A DNA stretch of 64,000 nt from assembly GCA_019925095.2 (NCBI GenBank), contig CM034405.1:13417401-13481400 (forward strand). Reading direction: 5' to 3'. The DNA comes from Dendrolimus kikuchii (lineage: Eukaryota; Arthropoda; Insecta; Lepidoptera; Lasiocampidae). Positions 22,777 through 33,264 of this stretch are shown piece by piece. The position numbers and the translations under genes were made by a program. Each line of letters starts with the position of its first letter. Position 1 is the first letter of the stretch. The notes under the pieces were generated by a model. It was given only the letters and a program-made list of their open reading frames with translations. It did no database searches and was not told the DNA's origin.

Positions 22777-23841
22777 TTAAACTATCTTATCTAAGCAACT
22801 ATTGTCTTTGATCCATATATATGGTGATTCTTCGTTTTTGCGTGTAAATATCCGTCCGTTCTTGATCCATATAAATTTGTAGTTCATTTGCTTAGCCTTA
22901 AGTCTCGCTGCAGCATGCAATGATTTACTCGTGGGCGATAGATGTTCGGCGACGAAGATTTGAGTTTTAGGACCAGGAATACCAATAAGACTACTATTAA
23001 GTTTATTTGTTGGGTTGTTCTTGTTATATTTGGCTACACCCGCAATAAAATCGTCCCGGATTCTAGGAGTGACGAATTCTACTATAATTGATCTTGGGCG
23101 ATTTGTATCACGTTGCAATTTGGCAACTCGAGTGCATTTAATAATATTTTTCTCATTAACGTCGCATTTAATAACTTTTCCTAAGTCTGTTATAATATTT
23201 ATCAAATTTTCTGTATTTTTTTCGGGCACACATTGAAGTTCTATATTCTTTGCACGAGCGTGCTGCTCTAGTTGACTTAATCTATTTTCCAAATTAATCA
23301 TTGTTGTTTTTAAATTCTCGTTTTCTGATTTCAAAGCTTTAATATCGTCTTGAGATATTTTGTGTTCTCGGCGAATGTCTTCGAATTGCACATTTATATA
23401 ATCCATGGCTTTTACCATTTCACAAATTTCGTCCTGAATTGGTTGAAGTTTATTGTCGAAGGCGCCTAATAGTGTGCTGTTCATCTTTGAAAGCATCTCG
23501 TTGAATTGAGAACTCATTACCCCTTCAACAATTTCAGTAACATCCTCGCGAGTGAGAGTAGGCTCGTGCTGTAGATTTGGCGGGGAATTGACTGCTACTC
23601 GTTTATAGCTTCTGGTCGCAGGAACATTTCGTATCAAAGTATTATCTGTCTTATTCCCCCTAGGTTGTAAGCTGAGGCATACAGGGCATTTCCATGCAGC
23701 GGTTTTTTTTGAAGTAATATTATCTATTTCTAAGCCTACGCATTCCAAATGGTATATTTTTGAGCACTTAGTACATGGTAGATGATGTTCTTCGTCTTTT
23801 CCTTTGCCACAACATCCCCAATTAACGTTTGAAGAGGTCAT
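22777..23841 (-). CDS. CR1-like LINE ORF1: PHD finger, coiled coil, FP-like C-terminal domain
   Basis: This is an intact 354-codon frame starting MTSSNVNWGCCGKGKDEEHH. Residues 9-56 form a Cys/His finger of PHD type (CCGKGK, CTKCSKIYHLECV, WKCPVC). Residues about 150-200 are heptad-like and end SENENLKTTMINLENRLSQL, a coiled coil for trimerisation or dimerisation. The rest is an RNA-binding-like region with CTRVAKLQRDTNRPRSIIVE, followed by IFVAEHLSPTSKSLHAAARL and FIWIKNGRIFTRKN. I relate this last part to the C-terminal domain shared by baculovirus FP25K-type proteins and insect LINE ORF1s. The likely role is to bind element RNA as a nucleoprotein chaperone. It has no stop or frameshift, unlike ORF2. 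The FP relation is from memory of the family and needs a profile search. Confidence 0.85.
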   Translation of the reverse strand: MTSSNVNWGCCGKGKDEEHHLPCTKCSKIYHLECVGLEIDNITSKKTAAWKCPVCLSLQPRGNKTDNTLIRNVPATRSYKRVAVNSPPNLQHEPTLTREDVTEIVEGVMSSQFNEMLSKMNSTLLGAFDNKLQPIQDEICEMVKAMDYINVQFEDIRREHKISQDDIKALKSENENLKTTMINLENRLSQLEQHARAKNIELQCVPEKNTENLINIITDLGKVIKCDVNEKNIIKCTRVAKLQRDTNRPRSIIVEFVTPRIRDDFIAGVAKYNKNNPTNKLNSSLIGIPGPKTQIFVAEHLSPTSKSLHAAARLKAKQMNYKFIWIKNGRIFTRKNEESPYIWIKDNSCLDKIV

Positions 23842-23899
23842 TGTAATCTATTAATTTTAGTCGATTATTGAAATTTAATCGATTCTATTTTGATATGTC

Positions 23900-26160
23900 G
23901 TTTCCGAACGTATAGATAGTTTGTCTATGGTTTTTTATAATCAGTGGTAGAATCGATGTTGTCACCTTATGTCAGTTGTCATTCGATGATTGTCAGTTGT
24001 TGTCGCTGTTGAACCACCAATCAGCTGACTAGTAAAGAAGATTTTTGCACAGTAAAACGACAAATAGGAGGTTTTGTTTACAAAATTTTAAGACAGCTGT
24101 GAAGAATTTGAATGTTATAACCGTTTGTTCTATATTTGCACACTCTTTTCGTACTTAAAAACACCACTAAATTACTTTCACTGAAGGTGCTGTGAGTGTG
24201 TTATGTTACAGTTCTTATTTTAGAGAAAAATCACTGAGGTTTGAACAGTTTTTCTTTATATTTTGAATTATTTTGTAAGCATAAACAAGAAACACAAGTG
24301 AACACTATTTTAAGGTAAGTTGACTACAAAATGTACATAGTTGTATTTGATGGTTGTTCATATAGAATCCTTTTGTTTAATTTGCCATCAGTGCCATTGA
24401 TAGCATCTCAGTCTCCCAAGGTACCTAACACGAGAGAAATAAGAACACTTTAGTAGAATTTCGTTTCGATAAAAAGTTTCTTGGAAAACTGGATGCTAGC
24501 GCCAAGCTAAATACTACATAATCAATAGTCTCTTTTGTCTTGATTATTATCGATGAAAAAAAGTACGCCTTGACCTAGCCTATGTATGACAATAATATAG
24601 TGGAAACGAATGAAGAAAACAGGTAATTAAACTGAATATTTTTACGAAGTGATTACAAACTAAAGTGTCTGCGATACGTATCAGTTTTGCAATACGACCT
24701 TGCAATAAAAATCATTTTTCAATTTTACAAAATCGTGTAAGTAACTCAGGGCAGTAAAACAGACAATTCACGAAAGCATTGTGAATCAAAGTAATCCTGC
24801 TGCAATCACAGTTTAAAACAATAGCAAATGATACAAGAATATCAGGGCAGTTTAAATATATTAAGGAATAATTACAGATTAAAGTACTCAAGTGACAGTG
24901 ACACACGTGAGATTTGCAATACGATCTTGTAATAATCACTGTTTTAAGAAGTTAAGACTAAGACTGTTTTAAGTAAGACGAAGTTTCAACAATTTCGTCA
25001 TGTCGTGTTGCTTTTCGTATACAAAAAAAATATCGAGTAGAACCAGTACTGACAGTAAAAAATAAATTAAACGCATTACAATTAGCTTTTTGCGTCATTG
25101 CAGCTTCCTATCTATTACAATATATATTTCGTTTCGTTTCAAGTTTTTGTTATCGGTTACTTCTATAAATATTGACCGATTAGTTGTTGCTTCTTCGTTA
25201 CGTCTTTACAAACGATAACAATATTGTGCCATATTTTTATTATTTTATAGTACAAAATAGAATATAGACTGTATTCTATTTTGAACTATAAATTAGTTCT
25301 ACTAACTATTACATTTTTCGAAATGAAATTGTATACCATTTGAAAAAAATATTATGTACAAACTAATACAATAAAAGAAAACTTAACTTATATTGTATTC
25401 TACCCATAGTCCCTTTAGAGGCAAGACTATAAGTAGAATACTGAGTCTAGGTCTCCGTCTTCTTTGGGTAAGGTGCCCAAAAGGTTGGCTACGTTTCCTC
25501 TCTGAATCGCCATACTGATATGTTATCCGAGGTCGGCACCAGCCCTCTGATTACCTGAAGAGTCAATGAGTCGTTTTGATAATTTTTGTACAGGCATATG
25601 ACCTCAGTACCCTACTGTCCAAGCGTTAGAACAGCATATGGCATAAATATATAACTCTCACTGAGAGTTACATATTTGCGCCGCTTGTGTGATTTAGCTG
25701 CTTCCGCCGCCGAACCGGCTGATCCAGACCTGTTTCTTAAATGGGATGCGGCCATGCTATCCACGCAGATCGCATCCCACACCAAAAGCTTGCCACGTCG
25801 CTAGGGAATTGAGAGTCATATTTTTATCCCCGTTATCGTAAATACGTCACGAGTACGAGAGTTGAAGATAAGAAGTTCAATTAGGTTCCCTAGCGTAAAT
25901 ATCTGGTTTATATCCTGGGGAAACAATGTACAGGAACAAAATGTATATTCCATATTTTATAAAAGTATACACGAAGCAAATTTAACTGCACTCGATATTC
26001 GCAAAACCATGAAGAAGAGAGATATTATGACATTTATATACTTGTAGGGGTTATTGTTGTAATCTGGCAATTTATTCGCGTGTTGTTACAGGTAAAATTA
26101 CGGGTTCATATTTATATACATTTCATATTTAAATACAATATGAAATTAATATTTACAGTC
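23900..26160. other. Intronic sequence, mostly unassigned
   Basis: The first few hundred bases may be 5' UTR of the LINE on the - strand. The 24712-24939 frame shows nothing recognisable. From about 25385 to 25805 there is a GC-richer unknown repeat-like block ('ggtctccgtcttctttggg', 'cgccgccgaaccggctg'). No exon was seen. Confidence 0.4.
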
Positions 26161-26207
26161 CCCACTGCAAATATTAATTAGGATGAAGTATAATAATGCT
26201 TATAACC

Positions 26208-26288
26208 GCACAGGACCGAGAAAAGTGGCATGTTCTTGTTTCGGAGGCCAAGACCCGCTTTGGGTCGCTGAGCCAACGGAGTAAGTAA
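26208..26288 (+). pseudogene. C-terminal scrap of a LINE reverse-transcriptase ORF
   Basis: It reads AQDREKWHVLVSEAKTRFG and then SLSQRSK before a stop. It is followed by 'gtaagtataata', a short tandem tail of a kind found after LINE ORFs. Only the last 26 codons remain, so this is a severely 5'-truncated insertion. The parent clade (RTE/R4-like) is inferred from the ending alone. Confidence 0.6.
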
Positions 26289-26558
26289 GTATAATAATGC
26301 TGACGTAATATATTCAAATAGAAAAAATGCATTTCCAAAAAGCTTTTAAGGGGTGGGAAAAGATAACGTATATTTCATTTACGGGATCGGGAAAGTAAAA
26401 TTAGGATCACGAATGAAATTTTCAGTAATAATTCTTCCTTTGTAAACACTAAAACTAAATAGAAAGTTTGAACGTCTAAAAACTCTAAGTTAAAATGTTC
26501 ACTCGCCTCATTCGTATAAACAAATGTGCTAAGTCGAAGATCTTTCAACTTAAACACA

Positions 26559-26762
26559 ATCTATACTAATATTATAAAGAGGTAAAGTTTGTGAGTTTGT
26601 GACGTTGTAGGGGGTAATCTCTGGATTTACTAAACCGATTTTAATTTTTTTTTACTGTTCGAAAGCTACGTCGCTAACAGGGACTGTCATAGGCTATATA
26701 ACATGACGCTATTTACCACGGGAGCGGGACAGAGCGCGGGTGAAACCGCGCCGGGCCAGTAT
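26559..26762 (-). repeat. Retroposon tail, 'gcccggcgcggtttcacccg' family, copy 1
   Basis: On the - strand it starts 'ctggcccggcgcggtttcac' and contains 'catgttatatagcctatgac' and 'aatcggtttagtaaatccag'. It ends 'tataatattagtatagatt'. A second copy in the same orientation lies at 30249-30449. Confidence 0.75.
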
Positions 26763-26814
26763 CAGTGATTTGATTCATCGTCGTATGATTATTACCTCTC
26801 TTATCACTTTATGC

Positions 26815-26884
26815 CAGTTCTTCATATCATATGTATTTGTTTATTTTTCCTAAAATAAACAAATACATATGATATGAAGAACTG
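26815..26884. repeat. Perfect 33-bp inverted repeat, 4-nt loop
   Basis: The left arm 26815-26847 (begins CAGTTCTTCATATC) and the right arm 26852-26884 (ends GATATGAAGAACTG) are exact reverse complements around the loop TCCT. There is no mismatch in 33 bp. It lies 50 bp past a retroposon tail and outside any element I can name. It looks like a recent snapback duplication or a foldback insertion. Confidence 0.9.
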
Positions 26885-26899
26885 ACGAAGAAAATATTA

Positions 26900-28135
26900 C
26901 GTCAGTATCGCTCATCCTAGGGTGTTATAAAACCTTGATGACAGTTGACTATGCATTATTACCTAGTCAAGCGGTACTTCAATCTAGGCATCATCATCGT
27001 CCACAAAGCTTGTGATGCATCGGGCATTATGGGGCTACCGAGTTGGCACGTGACGTCACAGATGACCCGATCCGCATGTCAACGAGGGGTGAGGTGTGAC
27101 GTCAGAGTAGGGGAGGCATGAGACGGCGTGGTGGGCCAAGGACGTCGCCGGGCCGACCGCCGCGCAACACCCGACGCAATCGATACCACGGCCTGACAAC
27201 CGCGAGCCTGATCTGTTAGCAAATAATTATCCACCACTTCTAGAAACACTATGTATTTTTATGCCAATTATTCAAGTTCTTTTATCTCTCAATAAACGAA
27301 AAATTTAACTGCTGTATCGGTCTAGAAAATGTTCACGCTAATCAAACTGATTACCCTAACGGTAGTCAGACATTTAAAAGTAGGCGGACCAAAGCTATAT
27401 GTTATGTCAAAGTACTAATTCCGAAAACATTGTATTACGAGATACCGTTCTAAATTTAATTATTCGGTGGATTCCATTCAAAGGGTGGATACCACTTAAA
27501 ATTTTAAATCTAAGGTATTTTAACAATTCTAATTGCACAAAGTTTACTACTTTTCTAAGGAAAGTAATAGTTGCTTCCTACAGGATTTGGAAATAATTAC
27601 TATTTTCGACGCAAAGGGATCCGAGTTTTACGCTTGGAAAATTTTGGTTAGTCGATATATATATAAACTCCGGCAGTAGTTTAAAGTATTTTATTAGGGT
27701 TTTGTACTAAGCCCATAATCATTCGTCTTACTGTCGAGACTGAACCATATAAATTTTATCAATTTATTCACAACTAGTCCAGCTGGCCCAGGTTTTACTT
27801 TCACCGGTATTTATCTCTGCGCAGCCTTCAAGATCTTGGCTAGTGAAACTGGTTTCAACTATCTGCATAAACGTCAGTGACATTTGAACCATTAGAGAAT
27901 TTTTAAAATGATAATGGTATCTCTGACCTTAAATGATTAAAAAAAAATATAACGTCATAGAAATCGAAAGAGGTTAAAGAAGTAAATAACATCAGTACTC
28001 AACAATTACGACTTGAATAATGTTGAACTTCGCGACAAGATCCCGTGGTTTCTATCTCTTAACTGTCGATCTCCTGCCTCTACGTAGCGCTAGCGATATT
28101 AAAAATCGAAAAATTGGTCCGCGATGAAAAGGTCC
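26900..28135. other. Intronic sequence containing a GC-rich block
   Basis: No exon is visible. A GC-rich block lies at about 27010-27230 and is listed separately. The remainder is AT-rich and shows no recognised element. Confidence 0.4.
27010..27235. promoter_or_regulatory. GC-rich block with two TGACGTCA sites and an E-box (candidate enhancer or repeat)
   Basis: Two exact palindromic TGACGTCA octamers (CREB/ATF consensus) lie at 27051-27058 and 27097-27104. A CACGTG E-box at 27047-27052 overlaps the first. The block is rich in CpG ('cgccgggccgaccgccgcgc') amid AT-rich intron. Intronic regulatory function is inference, and a diverged GC-rich repeat would look similar. Confidence 0.35.
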
Positions 28136-28137
28136 TT

Positions 28138-28235
28138 TTTATTGCTGGAATTCAGCAGACAGGGTAACGACCCTGTTTGTGGATAATCCTTTTTGTCGTA
28201 CATGGATATTTGCAACATCACATTTGTCAATACGT
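28138..28235 (-). repeat. Family A retroposon, 3' end only
   Basis: Only the 3' terminal part is kept: 'ctttttattgctggaattc', 'agcagacaggg' and 'catggatatttgcaacatc'. The 5' part is missing, as expected for LINE-type truncation on the - strand. Confidence 0.6.
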
Positions 28236-28239
28236 GTTT

Positions 28240-29400
28240 CTTCGAAGGAAATTTGTAACACCTTTTTTAGAGAACCACATATTATCTTAATGCCTCGGGA
28301 AAACCTTAGTGACAAACTCATTCAAATTCTTAGAATGCGTGAGCGAAATTATCTTAAAAACCATTGCATAAATTAGCGCAATGTCTCAAGGAAGTTGTAG
28401 AACAATATAAATAGAAAATGCTAAGTGAAATCTTCTGAAATCCAAGCGTATCTAAGTCCATCAGCCAGTTGGGGCCGTCGAAAACATGAACAGTGAGATA
28501 TTGGATCGAAACCAGGGGATTAACTGATAAGCGGTGCGCAATACACACGCGTGAGCAGTAATCTACGAGTATTATGAGGCCTTACCGTCGCCTAGATCGG
28601 CCCAGGCAGTTTTTTTTATTCTACCATTCTCCGCTATCATTTCTTTATAGGTGGCCAAGCTAGTGTAGGCGATGCGTAACATCAAAGAAAATAGATGAAA
28701 CAAAAACTGTATATCAAGGAGCAAGCGAAGATATTCTGTCGATGCTTACTCCCATAGGAAATAGGCGCGATAGAATGTTTATACGTTTATATTTGTGTAT
28801 TAAAATATATATTTTTATTCCACATACTTAATTACATTATGTAAATAAATATACATTAGTTGATTGCTGAAAATTACATCCTATCTTTTTAATTGAAATT
28901 TGAATAATACAATAATGTTAATATAAGGCATTGTTTACGCTACGTAGAACTCCAGAATTTGTTACACGCCAATGAGAGTGCAGTTTTGGCGGGTTTCCAG
29001 CGAAGTTCCAGTTTGTCGGTGAAAGTATAACGTAGTTTTTAGGCTAAGCGTAATTACATGGACTTTGTAAAACGAGTTCGCTTTGGAAACCAAAGAAGCA
29101 CCGTGAAATATATTTTTTGTCTAAGTTTTTCATGAAGACACATACATACCTAAATATTTTGTCATTAAGAATTTTACGTACATTGACTGATTTATCGTAT
29201 TTAAGTACCACATTGGAATAAATATTTTTGATGTAATTAATTATACAGTGTTCTTCCAAGTATCTATATAATTATGAGGATGTGTATGATTGTACTGTAC
29301 GAATCCTATTTTTATTTGAGAAAAACCCTGTGAAAATCCTAGTTCTCATATAAACAGAAAAAAAATATTTTTTAATTATATATACACTTTCTACATACTT
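28240..29400. other. AT-rich intronic sequence without recognised feature
   Basis: Short frames (28354-28548, 29044-29259) lack domains, splice borders or coding-like composition. Nothing else was seen. Confidence 0.4.
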
Positions 29401-29401
29401 A

Positions 29402-29434
29402 GTTGTATATATATATATATATATATATATATAC
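29402..29434. repeat. (TA)n microsatellite
   Basis: About 15 uninterrupted TA units, bounded by 'agttg' and 'cttac'. The tyrosine/isoleucine run in the 29272-29589 frame is its by-product. Confidence 0.9.
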
Positions 29435-29474
29435 TTACTATAAATATTTATAATATTATACATAATAAGTATTT

Positions 29475-29578
29475 GGTGTCGATCAGCGAAAACGCCATTC
29501 AAATCGGTCCGGTAGTTTTTACGTGAACCCCAAACAAACAGACAGAATTTTAGAAATTCATAATAGTATAGATTAGTG
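29475..29578 (+). repeat. Short retroposon tail fragment
   Basis: It contains 'gatcagcgaaaacgcc', 'ggtccggtagtttttacgtg' and 'aacaaacagacag', and ends 'taatagtatagatt'. The same phrases occur in the copy at 5700-6355 and reversed at 37015-37380 and 57730-57800. Confidence 0.65.
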
Positions 29579-29663
29579 TAAGTATGCATATATTTAAATT
29601 TTACAGTTCTATATTTTTTTGCTCCACGTACAGAGCCAGATTGTTAATTATTTATTTTAAGCT

Positions 29664-29792
29664 AGGTTGCCTGGAAGAGATCGCTTTTAGCAATAAGGCC
29701 GCCTGTTGTTTTGCCAAGAAGTATTGTAATTATGCGTTTTGTTTTTGTAATTGTTTATTTTGATGAGCAATAAAGTGTTATCTAATCTAATA
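29664..29792 (+). repeat. LINE 3' UTR fragment, 'ctggaagagatcgct' family, copy 1
   Basis: It begins 'aggttgcctggaagagatcg', includes 'aataaggccgcctgttg' and ends 'gcaataaagtgttatc'. This is a polyadenylation-signal-bearing LINE end that I know to be common in Lepidoptera. A second copy is at 44031-44152. Confidence 0.65.
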
Positions 29793-30248
29793 TATATTAT
29801 TTACCTTATTTTATGTATACTATTATTATTCGATTTTTTAGACGATTTTTGTATTGTCTTAGTGCTTACAAATTGAATTTGGAATGATAGATATAATTAA
29901 ATAATTGAATGTAAAATCTTCTCTCCCATTAACCTCAACCGTTTGGTCTTTATCAGAGAATTAAAAGTTCAGTAGCTACAATATTGCGGCAAACTTTCAT
30001 AATTACACTCAAAGTATTGTCGGGATTAAAGTTTCCCTTTTATCTCTTAATGAAGTGTTCCGTCACAAAATGTTCACGGCCGGCGTCTAACAGTTTTAAT
30101 AAAGGGCCGCTCTTTGTATGAACAGTTTCCAAATCAACGAAGCTTTTGTAACGCAACTTCAGCTTAATACATATGTGTGTTTGTTATCGAATTTGGAATT
30201 TTCCGTACTTGTTTTTGGTACGTTACTTGTGATGTTGATTGCCTCCTA

Positions 30249-30449
30249 ATCTATACTAATATTATAAAAAGGTAAAGTTTGTCACGTTGTAGACGGTTTT
30301 CTCTGGATCTACTTAACCGATTTTAAAAATTCTTTTACTGTTGGAAAGCTACGTAAACAGGGAGTAAGTACCATAGGCTATTTAACATGACGTTATATAC
30401 CACGGAAGGGGGATAGAGCTCGGGTGAAACCGCGCCGGGCCGCTAGTAT
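30249..30449 (-). repeat. Retroposon tail, 'gcccggcgcggtttcacccg' family, copy 2
   Basis: On the - strand it starts 'tagcggcccggcgcggtttc' and ends 'tataatattagtatagatt'. It matches 26559-26762 throughout apart from small deletions near 'aaagtttgt'. Confidence 0.75.
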
Positions 30450-30517
30450 AGGATAATAAGGTAAAAAAAGGTAACCTTGCCGCATTATGAGACTATTTAG
30501 GATCTTAGTAGTAGTTT

Positions 30518-30876
30518 TTATCCGTGCAGGAACGGAGAAAGAATACAATTTCCTGCGGCCGGGCGGCCTGTCGTAAGAGGCGACTTAATAACCAAGGTGG
30601 TAGGGTATTTGCCCGACTGGATGGCTACCACCCCTGGGCTTTAGCCCAGGGGTGGTAGCCATCCAGTCAGACATACTTTAGTATCCAGACATACTTTAGT
30701 ATGTCGCCATAGCAACCTTGAGTTGTGTTCCGGCATTAGTGACCAGGTTCCAGTTTCTCTTAAGAGAGCAGCAGCGCATTTGTAGCAACTTTGGTGTTGC
30801 AAATGTCCATAGGCGATGGTAACCGCTTTCCATCAAGTGGGCCGTCTGCCTGTCTGCTGATCTCCTACAATAAAAA
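30518..30876 (+). repeat. Family A retroposon on the + strand, with internal snapback
   Basis: It starts 'tttttatccgtgcaggaacg' and ends 'ctgatctcctacaataaaaa' with an A-rich tail. Flanking AGTT on both sides may be the target duplication. It is longer than other copies because of an inverted duplication at 30616-30667 and a tandem direct duplication of about 18 bp, 'cagacatactttagtat', at about 30667-30703. The frame 30696-30893 is not a gene. Confidence 0.85.
30616..30667. repeat. Perfect 25-bp inverted repeat inside a family A copy
   Basis: The arms 30616-30640 (begins ACTGGATGGCTACC) and 30643-30667 (ends GGTAGCCATCCAGT) are exact complements around the loop TT. Other family A copies carry only one arm, so the second arose by duplication after or during insertion. 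Confidence 0.9.
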
Positions 30877-31299
30877 AAAGTTAAAATTCTCACTCAAACA
30901 ACTTTTTCAGTTACTAATATGTTCGTGATTGATCATGATCACGCTTGATCGCGGATGAAGCACGTGTGCTTATAAAATACGGGGCTTAAACACCCCCAGA
31001 TTGTATTTTAGGAAATTATTTTTCTCTTTAACTTTTATAAATTTATTTTATCATTGGTACTATGCTTAGGTACAAAGTTTTGTATGATTTTGTTATAAAA
31101 TCACTATGCTTAGGTACAAAGTTTTGTATGATGTCGTTACAAAATCTACTCAATCCCTCCAGTAATTTTTGTAATTCTTTTCTAACTACAATAAAACTTC
31201 TAAGATTAAAACATACAACTTTTTCACAATAAAGACGGTCTGGTTTTTTTGAATGACACTTGCTCTTGAGTAGGATGGACATAGCTTTAAAATATTCAA

Positions 31300-31640
31300 A
31301 TAAGGCGCAGTAACCTTACGAGAATTATGAAAATTTAACCGCCGAGAATGTATCCTCTGAAGATTGACTATCCTTTCTCACGATATCCCGGGGGTGTCTA
31401 TATTTTGGAATCCATTGGATTAAATTGTCCCCGACGTAAAGTGGGATGGGGTTTATAAAAGGAGGGTCTCGACTAGACGGTTCATCGGACCCAAGGAGTT
31501 AGGCGAGTAACGCCTCTGCTCTCATTATGTTTTTGCGTCTAGACAGATTGTACTTTTGAACTGAGTTAGATCGGTTGTTTACCTCTACACGAGTGGTGGC
31601 AGGTGGATTATCGTTATTTCAATAGTTCACCTTTTAACGC
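31300..31640 (+). promoter_or_regulatory. Possible LTR-like promoter segment with TATA box
   Basis: A TATAAAAG box near 31456 is followed about 30 bp downstream by 'cggttcatcggacccaagg', a GC-rich leader-like stretch unlike the AT-rich surroundings. No partner LTR, terminal TG...CA pair or target duplication was found, so this may be a decayed LTR or chance. Confidence 0.25.
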
Positions 31641-31974
31641 CCTTTAAAATGACCTTATAAATTTTATGCAAAACAGCTATCGTCTAAATTAAAGGTGTAT
31701 TAGTCTAATGTAATTATTGTCAAGATATGTATGTATAAGGAGTTATCACTCGAATAAATTCACTACAGTTATTAAAGCGGCTACACTCGCTGAGTCTCGT
31801 CGGTATCTTGATGTAAATGTTATTTTTTTCCGGGTAAAAAGTTCATCATCCGTGACATCATAAGTATGTACATAAATACCAAATATCGTCAATATTTCAT
31901 TTGCGAGCCATTAAGGAAGAAACAAGCTATCAGATCCATGCACAACATACACACACTTAAACAAAATCACTTTT

Positions 31975-32270
31975 TATTTTTTTTATTGCAGGATTTCAGC
32001 AGACAGGCAGACGGTCCACTGGATGGAAAGCGGTTACCATCACCTATAGACATTTGCAACACCAAAGGCGCTACAAATGCGATGCTGCTCTCTTAAGTGA
32101 GTCTGGAACCTGATCACTAATGCTGGAACACAACTCAAAGTTGTTATGGCGGCATGCTCTAGACCAGGGGTGGTAGCCATCCAGTCGAGCAGATGCCCTA
32201 CCACCGGGCTGTGGGTTGTTTAGCCGCCTCTTATGACAGGCCTTTCTTCGTTCCTGCATGGATAAAAATT
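31975..32270 (-). repeat. Family A retroposon copy
   Basis: On the - strand it runs from 'tttttatccatgcaggaacg' to 'ctgctgaaatcctgcaataa'. It is complete apart from a loss near 'ccgcccggccgcaggaaatt', where the 5' region is shortened. The frames 31866-32096 and 32071-32259 belong to it. Confidence 0.8.
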
Positions 32271-32373
32271 ATACAATAGCTTTAAATTATTTGAAGTATA
32301 ATAAATACTATATAATATGAGACATTCAATTTTGTACTGCGCTATAAATTCAAATAATTTTACACAATAATAT

Positions 32374-32820
32374 TGTTACGAGTTGCAGAACTCGAATTAA
32401 AATGCCGTTGGATTTATTTATAGAATTTATTAGAACTATACAAACACGTATAACACAGGTACAAATATAACTGTACACAACCAGTCCAAACGTAATGCAC
32501 GATTCAATCACACGCGCAGTCCGTCACTAACGACGTCTTGCTTCGCTTGTGGCTACCGCTAAACTGCCTCATCCCTCCATTGGGGCATTGCTTTATATTG
32601 TACAAATACAATATGTCTGCTCGACCGCGTGATCTGATTTTCTTAGAATCACACCTGGCTAATGATTACCATAAAAAATTACAACACACAATGGGCTGCT
32701 TTCTAATCACGAATTTTAAAAACAAAGTAAATAAAAGAAGCCCAAATGCCGCAAAGGTAATAAAACGTCTACAGGTATGCAGGTGTGAATTTGTCTTTTG
32801 TCGGCGCTCAGCTTGTAACA
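32374..32820. mobile_element. Solo LTR (Ty3/gypsy-like), copy 2
   Basis: This 447-bp unit begins TGTTACGAG and ends TTGTAACA, and aligns over its length with 13989-14459 (shared 'ctcgaattaaaatgccgttg', 'accagtccaaacgta', 'agaatcacacctggctaatg' and 'tgcaggtgtgaatttg'). The flanks are ATAT on both sides (32370-32373 and 32821-32824), a 4-bp target duplication different from that of copy 1. It has the same orientation as copy 1 and no internal retroviral genes. The frame 32538-32834 is inside it and is not a gene. Confidence 0.78.
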
Positions 32821-32934
32821 ATATGCTTGTCTGAAATTAATAAATGTATTTTATGAACTGTTTATTATAATTACATAATATAAATAAAAACATCAATGAT
32901 TAAATTATTAATTAATAGTTGGCATAAAGCTCAA

Positions 32935-33262
32935 AATATCTATCCGTGCAGGAACGAAGAAATAATACAATTACCTACGTCCGAGCGGCCTGTCGTAAGA
33001 GGCGACAAAACAACCCACAGCCAGGTGGTAGGTTATTTACTCTACTGAATGGCGACCAATCCTGGTCTAGAGTATGCCGCCATAACAACTTTGTGTTGTG
33101 TTGGTGGTTGGTGGTGTTGGTCACTAATGCCGATTAGTGACCAGGTTCCAGTCCCCCTTAAGAGAGCAGCAGTGCATTTATAGCACCTTTGGTGTTGCAA
33201 ATATCCATAGGCGATAGTAACCGCTTTCCATCAAGTGGGCCGTCTGCCTGTCTGCTGAACTC
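32935..33262 (+). repeat. Family A retroposon on the + strand
   Basis: It starts near 'tatccgtgcaggaacgaag' and ends 'ctgctgaactcttgctataa' with an A-rich tail. An extra GT-rich repeat, 'gttggtggttggtggtgttg', sits at 33099-33118 and is absent from other copies. The frame 32946-33137 is internal to it. Confidence 0.8.
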
Positions 33263-33264
33263 TT

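Larger units (their letters stand above)
19700..23900 (-). mobile_element. CR1-like non-LTR retrotransposon, near full length
   Basis: ORF1 (22777-23841) is followed about 55 bp later by ORF2 (22723-19852) in the order normal for non-LTR elements. ORF1 has a PHD-like finger plus coiled coil, and ORF2 an APE endonuclease plus reverse transcriptase, together pointing to the CR1/Jockey group. No LTRs are seen. The 5' and 3' limits are approximate: the left (3') end probably lies in the A/T-rich region near 19700, and no target duplication was resolved. Confidence 0.85.
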
